Below, in pieces: positions 33,530 through 42,436 of a stretch of 64,000 bases of DNA. How positions within the stretch are numbered: the first letter of the stretch is position 1; each line of letters opens with the position of its first letter. The DNA is taken from positions 1 to 64,000 of the forward strand of contig NZ_AYMU01000025.1 of NCBI RefSeq assembly GCF_000633395.1. The letters are read 5' to 3'. The DNA is from Pseudomonas sp. PH1b. Lineage in GTDB: Bacteria; Pseudomonadota; Gammaproteobacteria; Pseudomonadales; Pseudomonadaceae. The translations under genes were made by a program, and so were the position numbers. The notes under the pieces were generated by a model, which did no database searches, was not told the DNA's origin, and was given only the letters and a program-made list of their open reading frames with translations.

Positions 33530-33598
33530 CGGCAAGCTTCAAGCTTCAAGCCGTAAGCAAGAGCTCCACGCTTGGAGCTTGCGGCTTGGAGCTTGCAA
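33530..33598. repeat. Intercistronic inverted repeat between algD and alg8
   Basis: GGCAAGCTTCAAGCTTCAAGCCGTAAGC can pair with GCTTGGAGCTTGCGGCTTGGAGCTTGC across a short loop, forming a long imperfect hairpin. Related CAAGCTTCAAGCGGCAAGC units occur downstream of algA (48846-48900, 49002-49035). It may stabilise or attenuate the algD message. Confidence 0.7.
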
Positions 33599-33618
33599 CT
33601 GATTTTAGGATGCAGATT

Positions 33619-35100
33619 ATGCACAGGCTAAAGCACGGCCTGCTTCAGGCCGCCGGTTGGCTGTTCTACTTGAGTTTGCTGATGGGCATGGCCTTGTTGC
33701 TGCCCGCCTCGACCTTCGACTCACAGTCCAAGGACTTCATTTTCCTGATTGGCGCCGTGGGCATCTGGCGCTACTCGATGGGTGCCACGCACTTTGTCCG
33801 CGGCATGCTGTTTCTCTACGTGGTCTACCCGCACCTGCGGCGCAAGGTGCGCAAGCTCGGCAGCGCGGCGGACCCGTCCCATGTGTACCTGATGGTCACC
33901 AGCTTCCGGATCGACGCGCTGACCACCGCCCAGGTCTACGGCTCGGTGATCCGTGAAGCCATCGACTGCGGCTTCCCCACCACCGTGGTCTGCTCGATCG
34001 TGGAGATGTCCGACGAGCTGCTGGTGAAAAGCCTCTGGGCGCGGATGAACCCGCCGGAGCGGGTCAAGCTGGACTTCGTGCGCATCCCCGGCACCGGCAA
34101 GCGCGACGGCCTGGCCTTCGGTTTTCGCGCCATCTCCCGCCACCTGCCGGACAGCCGCGCCGTGGTGGCGGTGATCGACGGCGACACCGTGCTCGGCGAA
34201 GGCGTGGTGCGCAAGACCGTGCCCTGGTTCCAGCTGTTCGGCAATGTCGGCGGCCTGACCACCAACGAGTTCTGCGAAGTGCGCGGCGGCTACATCATGA
34301 GCGAATGGCACAAGCTGCGCTTCGCCCAGCGCCACATCAACATGTGCTCCATGGCCCTGTCCAAGCGCGTGCTGACCATGACCGGGCGCATGTCGGTATT
34401 CCGCGCCACCGTGGTCACCGACCCGGACTTCATCGCCGACGTCGAAAGCGACTCCCTGCAGCACTGGCGCCTGGGCCGCTTCAAGTTCCTCACCGGCGAC
34501 GACAAGTCCAGCTGGTTCAGCCTGATGCGCCTGGGCTACGACACCTTCTACGTGCCTGACGCGGCGATCAACACCGTGGAGCACCCGCCGGAGAAGAGCT
34601 TCATCAAGGCCAGCCGCAAGCTGATGTTCCGCTGGTACGGCAACAACCTGCGGCAGAACGCCCGGGCCCTGGGCCTGGGCATCAAACGCCTGGGGCTGTT
34701 CACCAGCGTGGTGCTGTTCGACCAGCGCGTGTCGATGTGGACCTCGCTGCTGGGCCTGACCGTGGCCCTCATCGCCAGCTTCAAGTACGGCACCGCCTTC
34801 ATCCTTGCCTACCTGCTGTGGATCGGCATTACCCGGCTGATCCTGACCCTGCTGCTGTCCTGCTCGGGGCACCGCATCGGCCCGGCCTACCCCTTGATTC
34901 TCTATTACAACCAGATCGTCGGCGCGCTGGTGAAGATCTACGTGTTCTTCCGCCTCGACCAGCAATCCTGGACCCGCCAGGACACCAAACTGACCCGTGA
35001 TCTCGCCAGCTTTCAACGTTGGTTCAACACCTGGTCGTCTCGAACCATGACCTTCTCCGCCGGCAGCGTGTTCGTCGCCGTGCTGCTGCTGATGGTCTGA
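33619..35100 (+). CDS. alg8: Alginate polymerase catalytic subunit Alg8
   Basis: The 493-residue inner-membrane glycosyltransferase (GT2) has two N-terminal membrane segments and a cytosolic GT domain with the D-x-D-like VIDGDTV (around residue 188), MTGRMSVFRA, FLTGDDKSSW and a Q/R-x-x-RW-like FRWYGNNLRQ. C-terminal membrane segments follow. It polymerises mannuronate from GDP-mannuronate and needs Alg44 and c-di-GMP. The start at 33619 has AGGA 9 bases upstream; an ATG at 33610 overlaps that site. Confidence 0.96.
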   Translation: MHRLKHGLLQAAGWLFYLSLLMGMALLLPASTFDSQSKDFIFLIGAVGIWRYSMGATHFVRGMLFLYVVYPHLRRKVRKLGSAADPSHVYLMVTSFRIDALTTAQVYGSVIREAIDCGFPTTVVCSIVEMSDELLVKSLWARMNPPERVKLDFVRIPGTGKRDGLAFGFRAISRHLPDSRAVVAVIDGDTVLGEGVVRKTVPWFQLFGNVGGLTTNEFCEVRGGYIMSEWHKLRFAQRHINMCSMALSKRVLTMTGRMSVFRATVVTDPDFIADVESDSLQHWRLGRFKFLTGDDKSSWFSLMRLGYDTFYVPDAAINTVEHPPEKSFIKASRKLMFRWYGNNLRQNARALGLGIKRLGLFTSVVLFDQRVSMWTSLLGLTVALIASFKYGTAFILAYLLWIGITRLILTLLLSCSGHRIGPAYPLILYYNQIVGALVKIYVFFRLDQQSWTRQDTKLTRDLASFQRWFNTWSSRTMTFSAGSVFVAVLLLMV

Positions 35101-35135
35101 CCCGACTTGCCTGAATTAACTAGGAAATCGACTCT

Positions 35136-36305
35136 ATGAACACCGCCGTGAACGTCAACGTAGTGCATGAATCCGAAGCCCAACGCCAGCACGCCCGGGT
35201 CAAGATCCCGGCCAAGCTGCGCTTCTTCGGGACCGAGGCCAAGCCTCTTGAAGTGCGGGTCCACGACCTCTCCGCCGGCGGCCTGAGCTTCAACGCCGGG
35301 CAGCAGATGCTGACCGTGGGCGCCGTGCACAAGGGCCGCCTGCAATTTGTCATCGACAACCTCGGCCTGGCCATGGACGTCGAGCTGCAGATCCGCTCCT
35401 TCGACCGCCAGAGCGGCCGCGTCGGTTGCCAGTTCCAGAACCTCGAACCCCAGGACATCTCCACCCTGCGCCACCTGATCACCTCGCACCTGGCCGGCGA
35501 CATCGTCAGCATGGGCGACGTGCTCGCCACCCTGCAGCGCGACAACTTCACCAAGGCGCGCAAGACCAAGGACAGCGGCAGCGGCATGACCGCGATGGGC
35601 CGTCTGCGGGCCGTGACCTTCAGCGCCGGGATCTTCATCGTCGGCCTCGCCGCCTTCGGCTTCGTGCTCAAGTCGGTGTACGGCATGTACTTCGTCAGCC
35701 ACGCCCAGGCCGGGCTGGTCAACGTCCCGGGGATGAACGTCACCATGCCCCGCGACGGTACCGTGCAGAGCCTGGTGCAGACCGATGGCAGCGTGGCCAA
35801 GGGCGCGCCCCTGGCCAGCTTCAGCACCAGCATGCTGGACGTGCTCAAGGGCCACCTGGACGAAAACCAGCTGCAGCCGGCCAAGGTCGAGGAACTGTTC
35901 GGCAAGCAGATGACCGGCACCCTGACCTCCCCCTGCGACTGCACCGTGGCCCAGCAACTGGTGGCCGACGGGCAGTACGCCAGCAAGGGCGACGTGATCT
36001 TCCAACTGGTGCCGCGCAACAGCCAGGCCAACGTCGAGGCGCGGTTCTCCTACCGCCAGTTCGGCGACGTGCGCCCGGGCACCAAGGTCAACTTCCAGAT
36101 CGCCGGCGAGGATCAAGTGCGCAGCGGCACCATCGTCAGCAGCGCCAGCCTCAACAGTAATGACCTGTCCTCCGACATCCGTGTGCAGATCAAGCCCGAC
36201 GCGCCCCTGAGCAGCGCCTTCGCCGGCCGCCCGGTGGAAGTCAGCAGCGACCGCGGCCCTTCGATGAACTGGCTGATCGACAAAGCCATGGCCGCCGGTC
36301 TCTGA
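35136..36305 (+). CDS. alg44: c-di-GMP-binding alginate co-polymerase Alg44
   Basis: The 389-residue protein has an N-terminal PilZ domain with RQHAR (R17, R21) and HDLSAGG (D44, S46), the residues that bind c-di-GMP in P. aeruginosa Alg44. One membrane segment follows (FSAGIFIVGLAAFGFVLKS, around residue 165-185), then a periplasmic HlyD-like barrel/hairpin region. It activates Alg8 and bridges to AlgK/AlgX in the periplasm. The gap to alg8 is 35 bases. Confidence 0.96.
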   Translation: MNTAVNVNVVHESEAQRQHARVKIPAKLRFFGTEAKPLEVRVHDLSAGGLSFNAGQQMLTVGAVHKGRLQFVIDNLGLAMDVELQIRSFDRQSGRVGCQFQNLEPQDISTLRHLITSHLAGDIVSMGDVLATLQRDNFTKARKTKDSGSGMTAMGRLRAVTFSAGIFIVGLAAFGFVLKSVYGMYFVSHAQAGLVNVPGMNVTMPRDGTVQSLVQTDGSVAKGAPLASFSTSMLDVLKGHLDENQLQPAKVEELFGKQMTGTLTSPCDCTVAQQLVADGQYASKGDVIFQLVPRNSQANVEARFSYRQFGDVRPGTKVNFQIAGEDQVRSGTIVSSASLNSNDLSSDIRVQIKPDAPLSSAFAGRPVEVSSDRGPSMNWLIDKAMAAGL

Positions 36306-36314
36306 GCGGAGGAC

Positions 36315-37820
36315 ATGCCTGTGACTAGCCTTTTGATTGGCGAGTGCCGCGCACTCGAACGCGAGCAAGCTCGCTCCTACCCAAGCAACGCCGCCCCCCG
36401 TAGGAGCGAGCTTGCTCGCGAAAGCGCCCCAGGCCGTCGCCATCTGGCCCTGTGCTCCCTGGCGCTGGCCGTGAGCCTGGCCGGTTGCGCCGGCCTGCCG
36501 GACCAGCGCCTGGCCAACGAAGCCCTGAAGCGCGGCGACACCGCCCTGGCCCAGCAGAACTACCGCCAGCTGGCAGACCTGGGCTACAGCGAAGCGCAAG
36601 TGGGCCTGGCCGACATCCAGGTGGAAAGCCGCGACCCGGCGCAGATCAAGCAGGCCGAGGCCACCTACCGCGCCGCGGCCGACACCTCACCCCGTGCCCA
36701 GGCGCGCCTGGGTCGGCTGCTGGTGGCCAAGCCCGGCTCCACCGAAGCCGAGCAGCACGAAGCCGAGGGCCTGCTGAAAAAAGCCTTTGCCAATGGCGAA
36801 GGCAACACCCTGATCCCCCTGGCGATGCTGTACCTGCAATACCCCCACAGCTTCCCCAACGTCGACGCCCAGCGGCAGATCAGCCAATGGCGCGCCGCCG
36901 GCTACCCGGAAGCCGGTCTGGCCCAGGTCCTGCTGTACCGCACCCAGGGCACCTACGACCAGCACCTGGACCAGGTGGAAAGCATCTGCAAGGCCGCCCT
37001 CAACAGCACCGACATCTGCTACGTCGAACTGGCCACCGTCTACCAGAAACGCGGCCAACCGGAGCAGCAGGCCGAGTTGATCAAGCAGTTGCAGGCCGGC
37101 TATAGCCGCGGCGCCATCAGCGCCCAGCGGGTCGACAGCGTGGCCCGGGTGCTGGGGGATGCCAGCCTCGGCAAGCCCGACGAAAAAACCGCCCAGGCCC
37201 TGCTGGAACAGGTCGCCCCCGGCTACCCGGCGTCCTGGGTCAGCCTGGCGCAACTGCTCTACGACTTCCCCGAGCTGGGTGACGTCGACAAGATGATGGA
37301 GTACCTGGAGAACGGCCGTGCCGCCGACCAGCCCCGGGCCGAGCTGCTGCTGGGCAAGCTGTACTACGAAGGCAAGTGGGTCCCGGCCGACGCCAAGGTC
37401 GCCGAAGCACACTTCCAGAAAGCCGTGGGCAAGGAAGTGGCCGCCGATTACTACCTGGGGCAGATCTACCGCCGTGGCTACCTGGGCCAGGTCTATCCGC
37501 AAAAAGCCCTGGACCACCTGCTGACCGCCGCCCGCAACGGCCAGAACAGCGCCGACTTCGCCATTGCCCAGCTGTTTTCCCAGGGCCGCGGCACCGCGCC
37601 CAACCCGGTCAACGCCTACGTCTTCAGCCAGCTGGCCAAGACCCAGGACACGCCCCAGGCCAACGAACTGGCCCAGCAGCTGGATCAACAACTGCCCCCC
37701 GGCCAGCGCGCCGAAGCCCAGCGCCTGCTGCAACAGGAGCAGGCGGTACGTGGCGCCCTGACCCAGAACACGCTGCAACTGCACGCCCTGCAGGAAGAAG
37801 ACGGCGAGGAATCCCTATGA
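36315..37820 (+). CDS. algK: Alginate export TPR lipoprotein AlgK, with REP-encoded N-terminal insert
   Basis: The 501-residue outer-membrane lipoprotein has Sel1/TPR repeats and a lipobox LAGC (Cys around residue 57) in HLALCSLALAVSLAGCAGLPDQRL. It assembles the periplasmic complex and localises AlgE. The N-terminus is unusual. The first ~40 residues (MPVTSLLIGECRALEREQAR, then SYPSNAAPRRSELARESAPG) are encoded largely by an inverted REP pair at 36360-36420, where other AlgK proteins have a short n-region. The ATG at 36315 has GGAGGA and there is no in-frame ATG between it and the lipobox. The longer, charged n-region may still allow export. It overlaps algE. Confidence 0.95.
   Translation: MPVTSLLIGECRALEREQARSYPSNAAPRRSELARESAPGRRHLALCSLALAVSLAGCAGLPDQRLANEALKRGDTALAQQNYRQLADLGYSEAQVGLADIQVESRDPAQIKQAEATYRAAADTSPRAQARLGRLLVAKPGSTEAEQHEAEGLLKKAFANGEGNTLIPLAMLYLQYPHSFPNVDAQRQISQWRAAGYPEAGLAQVLLYRTQGTYDQHLDQVESICKAALNSTDICYVELATVYQKRGQPEQQAELIKQLQAGYSRGAISAQRVDSVARVLGDASLGKPDEKTAQALLEQVAPGYPASWVSLAQLLYDFPELGDVDKMMEYLENGRAADQPRAELLLGKLYYEGKWVPADAKVAEAHFQKAVGKEVAADYYLGQIYRRGYLGQVYPQKALDHLLTAARNGQNSADFAIAQLFSQGRGTAPNPVNAYVFSQLAKTQDTPQANELAQQLDQQLPPGQRAEAQRLLQQEQAVRGALTQNTLQLHALQEEDGEESL
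36360..36420. repeat. Inverted REP pair inside algK
   Basis: CGCGAGCAAGCTCGCTCCTAC (36360-36380) and its exact reverse complement (36400-36420) flank a 19-base loop. This is a REP variant (GAGCGAGCTTGCTCGC core) and it is translated as part of the algK signal region with no stop. Confidence 0.92.
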
Positions 37821-39349
37821 AGCTCACCCCATTCAACACCGCCCCTGTAGCCGCTGCCGCAGGCAAGCGCTTCAGCCTGTCGAAACTGGGCATGGCCCTG
37901 GGTGTTGCCATGATCTGGTCCAACCCGACCCTGGCCGCCCTCACCGACACCAAGAACTTCGGCCTGGAAGTGAAGATCACCGGCCAGTCCGAGGACGATC
38001 GCGACCTCGGCACCCAAGGCGGTGGCGACGTCAACGGCATCGGCCTCGACCTGCGGCCCTGGGTCTACGGCGAAAGCGGCAACTGGAGCGCCTACGCCAT
38101 GGGCCAGGCGGTGACCTCCACTGACGTGATCGAAACCGACACCCTGCAACAGTCCAGCGATGACGCCAGCCAGCAATCCAGCAACGACGACCGCAAGACC
38201 AAGAAGAACTACCTGGCCATGCGCGAATTCTGGGTCGGCTACAGCGGCTTCACCGCCTACCCCGGCGAGCAGTTGAAGTTCGGTCGCCAGCGCCTGCGCA
38301 ACGATGACGGGCAATGGCGCGACACCAATATCGAAGCCCTCAACTGGACCTTCGACACCACCCTGCTGCGGGCCAACCTGGGGGCCGCCGAGCGCTTCAG
38401 CGAATACCGCACCGACCTCAAGGAACTGGCGCCCAAGGACAAGGATCGCCTGCACCTGTACGCCGACGCCGCCTACCAGTGGACGCCCGGCCAGTGGGTG
38501 GGCATCCGCGCCCACCACAGCCACGACGACGGCAAGCTCGACTATGCCGAGCCCGGGGTGGCCAGCGACCCGCTGGACAAGAAACAGAACGGCGACCTGA
38601 CCTGGCTCGGCCTGGAAGCCAACAGCGACGCCTATAACTGGCGCAACACCAATACCGTCAACTACTGGGCCAGCCTCACCGGCATGCGCGGCGACCGCGA
38701 CACGGTCAACCCGCTGAACGCCGACGGCAGCCGCCCGACCCAAGCCAAGCGCGGTGACAACCTCGACGGCTGGGCCACCGACCTGGGGGTGCGCCTGCGC
38801 CTGGACCCGAACTGGCAAGTGGGCGCGGCCTATGCCCGGGCCAGCGCCGAGTACGAACAGAACGGCCTGCAAAGCAACCGTTCCAACTACACCGGCACCC
38901 GCTCCCGGGTGCACCGCTTCGGCGAAGCCTTCCGGGGCGAAATGAACAACACCCAGACCGCCACCCTGTTCGGCTCCTGGCAACTGCGCGAGGACTACGA
39001 CGCCAGCCTGGTCTACCACAAGTTCTGGCGCGTGGACGGCAACAAGCCGGTAGGCAGCAACGGCATCAACGCTGTGGACAACAACTACGACGACACCACC
39101 GGCGCCCTGCTCAGCAGCACCTCGCTGCCACTCATGGACGGCAAGAAAGACCTCGGCCAGGAGATGGACCTGGTGGTCACCAAGTACTTCAAGCAAGGCC
39201 TGTTGCCGGCGGCCCTGAGCCAGTCGATCGATGAACCTTCGGCCCTGGTGCGTTTTCGTGGTGGCGTGTTCAAGCCCGGCGATGCCTACGGCAAAGAGGT
39301 CGACTCCTACATGCACCGCGCCTTTATCGACGTGATCTGGCGCTTCTGA
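37817..39349 (+). CDS. algE: Alginate outer-membrane porin AlgE
   Basis: The 510-residue protein has a signal peptide (to about NPTLAALTD) and a beta-barrel sequence pattern ending in a C-terminal Phe (DVIWRF), as expected of an outer-membrane protein. Loops are Asp/Asn-rich. In P. aeruginosa AlgE is an 18-stranded barrel with an Arg-lined constriction through which alginate leaves. The ATG overlaps the algK stop by 4 bases; the stop overlaps ATG 39349. Confidence 0.95.
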   Translation: MKLTPFNTAPVAAAAGKRFSLSKLGMALGVAMIWSNPTLAALTDTKNFGLEVKITGQSEDDRDLGTQGGGDVNGIGLDLRPWVYGESGNWSAYAMGQAVTSTDVIETDTLQQSSDDASQQSSNDDRKTKKNYLAMREFWVGYSGFTAYPGEQLKFGRQRLRNDDGQWRDTNIEALNWTFDTTLLRANLGAAERFSEYRTDLKELAPKDKDRLHLYADAAYQWTPGQWVGIRAHHSHDDGKLDYAEPGVASDPLDKKQNGDLTWLGLEANSDAYNWRNTNTVNYWASLTGMRGDRDTVNPLNADGSRPTQAKRGDNLDGWATDLGVRLRLDPNWQVGAAYARASAEYEQNGLQSNRSNYTGTRSRVHRFGEAFRGEMNNTQTATLFGSWQLREDYDASLVYHKFWRVDGNKPVGSNGINAVDNNYDDTTGALLSSTSLPLMDGKKDLGQEMDLVVTKYFKQGLLPAALSQSIDEPSALVRFRGGVFKPGDAYGKEVDSYMHRAFIDVIWRF

Positions 39350-39375
39350 TGCAAGCCGCCAAAGGAGTGCCCGAC

Positions 39376-40965
39376 ATGAATGGCTACCCCCACAACAGCC
39401 AGCGCTACAAAGGCTCCCTGAGCCTGCTGGCCGGCGCCCTGCTGCTGGCCGGCAGCAGCGCCTTCGCCAGCGTTGAAGCGGCCAAGGCGCCAATCGTCGC
39501 CAAGGAGCTGCAACAGGCCAAGACCTACACCGTCAGCAGTGCCCCCACCGAGCCCCTGGCCCTGGCCAAGCCGACCCTGCCCGACCTCTCCGGCTACACC
39601 GCCGAAGCGGCCGCGGCGAAGATCGTGCGCAGCAAGCCGGGCAAGATCAGCGTGCGCCGGATGATGCAGGAAGACGCCCTGAAAGACTTTATCGGCGGCG
39701 ACAACAAGATGGCCGAATGGGTGGTGCGCCAGCACGGCATTCCCCAGGCGATCTTCATCGACGACGGCTACGTCAACCTCAAGCAGCTGGTGGGCAAGCT
39801 GCCCAAGCAGTACATCAGCGAAACCGCGCCCGGGGTCTACCTGGCGCGCGTGCCCATCGTCGTCGGCCGCCACGGCATCCTGGAAATCGACCAGCAGACC
39901 CAGGAGCTGCGCCTGTCCCAGGAAGGCGGCTCGTTCCTGGTCAACGACGGCCAGCTGTTCGTGCGTGACAGCAAAGTCACCGGCTGGCGCGAGAAGGACA
40001 ACGGCCCGGCGACCTTCCGCTCGCCCAAGGAATTCCGCCCGTTCCTGCTGGCCTGGGGCGGCACCGAGACCTACATCGTCAACAGCACCATGGCCAGCTT
40101 CGGCTACGCCAACTCCAAGTCCTACGGGGTGAGTATTTCCCAGTACACGCCGAACATGGCCAAGGTCCTCAAGCGCCCCGAGCCCACCGGCTGGATCATC
40201 GGCTCGACCTTCTCGGACATGTGGTACGGCTTCTACTGCTACGAGACCCGGGACTTCGTGCTCAAGGGCAACACCTACAAGGACAACATCGTCTACGGCA
40301 TCGACCCCCACGACCGTTCCCACGGCCTGATCATTGCCGACAACAGCGTCCACGGCACCAAGAAGAAGCACGGCATCATCATTTCCCGGGAGGTGAACGA
40401 CAGCTTCATCTTCAACAACCGCAGCTACGACAACCACCTCTCCGGGCTGGTGATCGACCGCAACAGCATCAACAACCTGATCGCCTACAACGAGATCTAC
40501 CGCAACCACACCGACGGCATCACCCTCTATGAGAGTGCCGACAACCTGATCTACGGCAACAAGGTGATCAGCAACCGCCGCCACGGCATCCGCATTCGCA
40601 ACAGCGTGAACATTCGCCTGTACGAAAACATCGCCATGGCCAACGGCCTGACCGGGGTCTACGGCCACATCAAGGACCTGTCCGACACCGACCGCGACAT
40701 CAAGCTCGACCCGTTCGACGCCCAGGTGTCGCTGATCGTGGTCGGCGGCGAGCTGGCGGCCAACGGCAGCGGGCCGATGTCCATCGACTCGCCCCTGAGC
40801 GTGGAGCTGTATCGGGTCTCCCTGCTGGCGCCGACCAAAAGCAGCGGCATCAGCTTCTCCGGAGTCCTGGGCGAGCGCCAGGATGAAATTCTCGACCTGC
40901 TGGTGCGCCAGCAGAAAGCGGTGTTGATCGACCCCGTCGAACGCCAGACCGAAATGCGCGATTGA
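39376..40965 (+). CDS. algG: Poly(beta-D-mannuronate) C5 epimerase AlgG
   Basis: The 529-residue periplasmic enzyme has a signal peptide and a right-handed beta-helix with parallel repeats (FNNRSYDNHLSGLVIDRNSI, IYRNHTDGITLYESADNLIYGNK). The catalytic DPHDRSHG motif lies at about residues 309-316. It converts mannuronate to guluronate in the polymer and takes part in the secretion complex. I chose 39376 because AAGGAG lies 8 bases upstream; ATG 39349, overlapping the algE stop, lacks a ribosome site and may be an alternative start. Confidence 0.95.
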   Translation: MNGYPHNSQRYKGSLSLLAGALLLAGSSAFASVEAAKAPIVAKELQQAKTYTVSSAPTEPLALAKPTLPDLSGYTAEAAAAKIVRSKPGKISVRRMMQEDALKDFIGGDNKMAEWVVRQHGIPQAIFIDDGYVNLKQLVGKLPKQYISETAPGVYLARVPIVVGRHGILEIDQQTQELRLSQEGGSFLVNDGQLFVRDSKVTGWREKDNGPATFRSPKEFRPFLLAWGGTETYIVNSTMASFGYANSKSYGVSISQYTPNMAKVLKRPEPTGWIIGSTFSDMWYGFYCYETRDFVLKGNTYKDNIVYGIDPHDRSHGLIIADNSVHGTKKKHGIIISREVNDSFIFNNRSYDNHLSGLVIDRNSINNLIAYNEIYRNHTDGITLYESADNLIYGNKVISNRRHGIRIRNSVNIRLYENIAMANGLTGVYGHIKDLSDTDRDIKLDPFDAQVSLIVVGGELAANGSGPMSIDSPLSVELYRVSLLAPTKSSGISFSGVLGERQDEILDLLVRQQKAVLIDPVERQTEMRD

Positions 40966-40976
40966 GGATGACTGTC

Positions 40977-42428
40977 ATGCACCCACACTGGATCAAACTC
41001 CTGGGCCTGTCGGCCCTGACCGCGGGGATTCTCGCCGCCAGCGCCGGCGCCCGTGCCGATGAGGTAAGCGCCGCGCCAAATTTCAAGGCCGAGCCGTGCT
41101 GCAACCTGTGCCCGGCCGCCCACGACGCGAAGAATTACGTCACCCGCTACCAGCAGAACTTCACCACCCTGGTGCAAGCCCAGGGCGACTGGCTGTTCCG
41201 TACCCAGGAAGATTTGCGCACCGAGTTCAACACCACGCCGGAAGGCTACCGCCGCCTCAAGCAGCTGCACCAAGCCTTCAAGAGCAAGGGCGTGGAACTG
41301 GTGCTGGTCTATCAGCCGACCCGCGGCCTGGTGAACCGCAACAAGCTCAACCCGGCACAAAAAGCCCGCTTCGACTACGACAAGGCCCTGAGCAACTACA
41401 AGGCCATGCTTGGGCGCTTCGCGCAGATGGGCTACGTGGTGCCGGACCTCTCGCCGCTGACCAACGAACAGCTGCCCGAGACCCTGCCGGCCCACGACTT
41501 CTACTTCCGCGGCGACCAGCACTGGACGCCTTATGGCGCCCAGCGCACAGCGCAGATCGTCGCCGACAAGGTCAAGCAACTGCCGGCCTTCACCGACGTT
41601 CCACGGCGTGAATTCGAGACCCGCAAATCCGGGCGCATGGGCAAGACCGGCACCCTGCACAACATGGCCGGCCAGCTGTGCGGCACCAGCTACGCCATCC
41701 AGTACATGGACCAGTTCACCACCGAGCCCAAGGGCGAGGCCGGCGACGGCGACCTGTTCGGTGATTCCGGCAACCCGCAGATCACCCTGGTGGGCACCAG
41801 CCACAGTGGCAAGAACTACAACTTCGCCGGCTTCCTTGAAGAAGCCATCGGTGCCGACATTCTCAACGTCGCCTTCCCCGGCGGCGGCCTGGAAGGCTCG
41901 ATGCTGCAGTACCTGGGCAGCGATGAATTCCAGAAGACCCCACCGAAGATCCTGATCTGGGAATTTTCGCCGCTGTACCGCCTGGACCAGGAAACCATCT
42001 ACCGGCAGATGATGGCCCTGCTGGACAACGGCTGCGAGGGCAAGGATGCGCAGATGACCGGCAGCACCACCCTCAAGCCCGGCAAGAATGAACTGCTGGT
42101 CAACAGCAAGAACCTGGACCTGCGCAACAGCGGCCATCAGGTCGACATCCGCTTCGCCGACCCTTCGGTGAAAACCCTGCAAGCCACCCTCTGGTACATG
42201 AACGGGCGCCACGAGGACATCAAGATCGAAAAGCCGGAAACGTCCGACACCGACGGGCGCTTCGCCTTCGAACTGCGCACCGACGAAGACTGGGCCACGC
42301 AGAACCTGCTGGCGGTCGAAGTCCAGGGCCCGGAAGCGGGCACGGCGGGGCAGAAGGTCGAAGCGAAAATTTGCAAACGCAACGTATTCCCGAGCGCCGA
42401 GCAACGCACCGCGCAGATCGGGCAATGA
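40977..42428 (+). CDS. algX: Alginate O-acetyltransferase AlgX
   Basis: The 483-residue periplasmic protein has a signal peptide, an SGNH hydrolase-like domain with DQHWTPYG (around residue 180) and the Ser motif GTSHSGKN (around 272-279), and a C-terminal carbohydrate-binding module. It transfers acetyl groups to mannuronate residues and links the synthesis and export parts of the complex. The start at 40977 is set by GAGG at 40964-40967; ATG 40968 is an alternative. The algL start region overlaps its stop. Confidence 0.95.
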   Translation: MHPHWIKLLGLSALTAGILAASAGARADEVSAAPNFKAEPCCNLCPAAHDAKNYVTRYQQNFTTLVQAQGDWLFRTQEDLRTEFNTTPEGYRRLKQLHQAFKSKGVELVLVYQPTRGLVNRNKLNPAQKARFDYDKALSNYKAMLGRFAQMGYVVPDLSPLTNEQLPETLPAHDFYFRGDQHWTPYGAQRTAQIVADKVKQLPAFTDVPRREFETRKSGRMGKTGTLHNMAGQLCGTSYAIQYMDQFTTEPKGEAGDGDLFGDSGNPQITLVGTSHSGKNYNFAGFLEEAIGADILNVAFPGGGLEGSMLQYLGSDEFQKTPPKILIWEFSPLYRLDQETIYRQMMALLDNGCEGKDAQMTGSTTLKPGKNELLVNSKNLDLRNSGHQVDIRFADPSVKTLQATLWYMNGRHEDIKIEKPETSDTDGRFAFELRTDEDWATQNLLAVEVQGPEAGTAGQKVEAKICKRNVFPSAEQRTAQIGQ

Positions 42429-42436
42429 GGTTTCCC

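Noticed and set aside
33403..33618. Upstream extension of alg8 into algD
   Set aside because: Out-of-frame overlap with algD; Alg8 proteins begin MHRLKHG, which is at 33619.
36400..36460. Downstream start for algK after the REP pair
   Set aside because: No ATG occurs in frame between the REP pair and the lipobox and no ribosome site is visible there, so the upstream ATG at 36315 with GGAGGA is kept.
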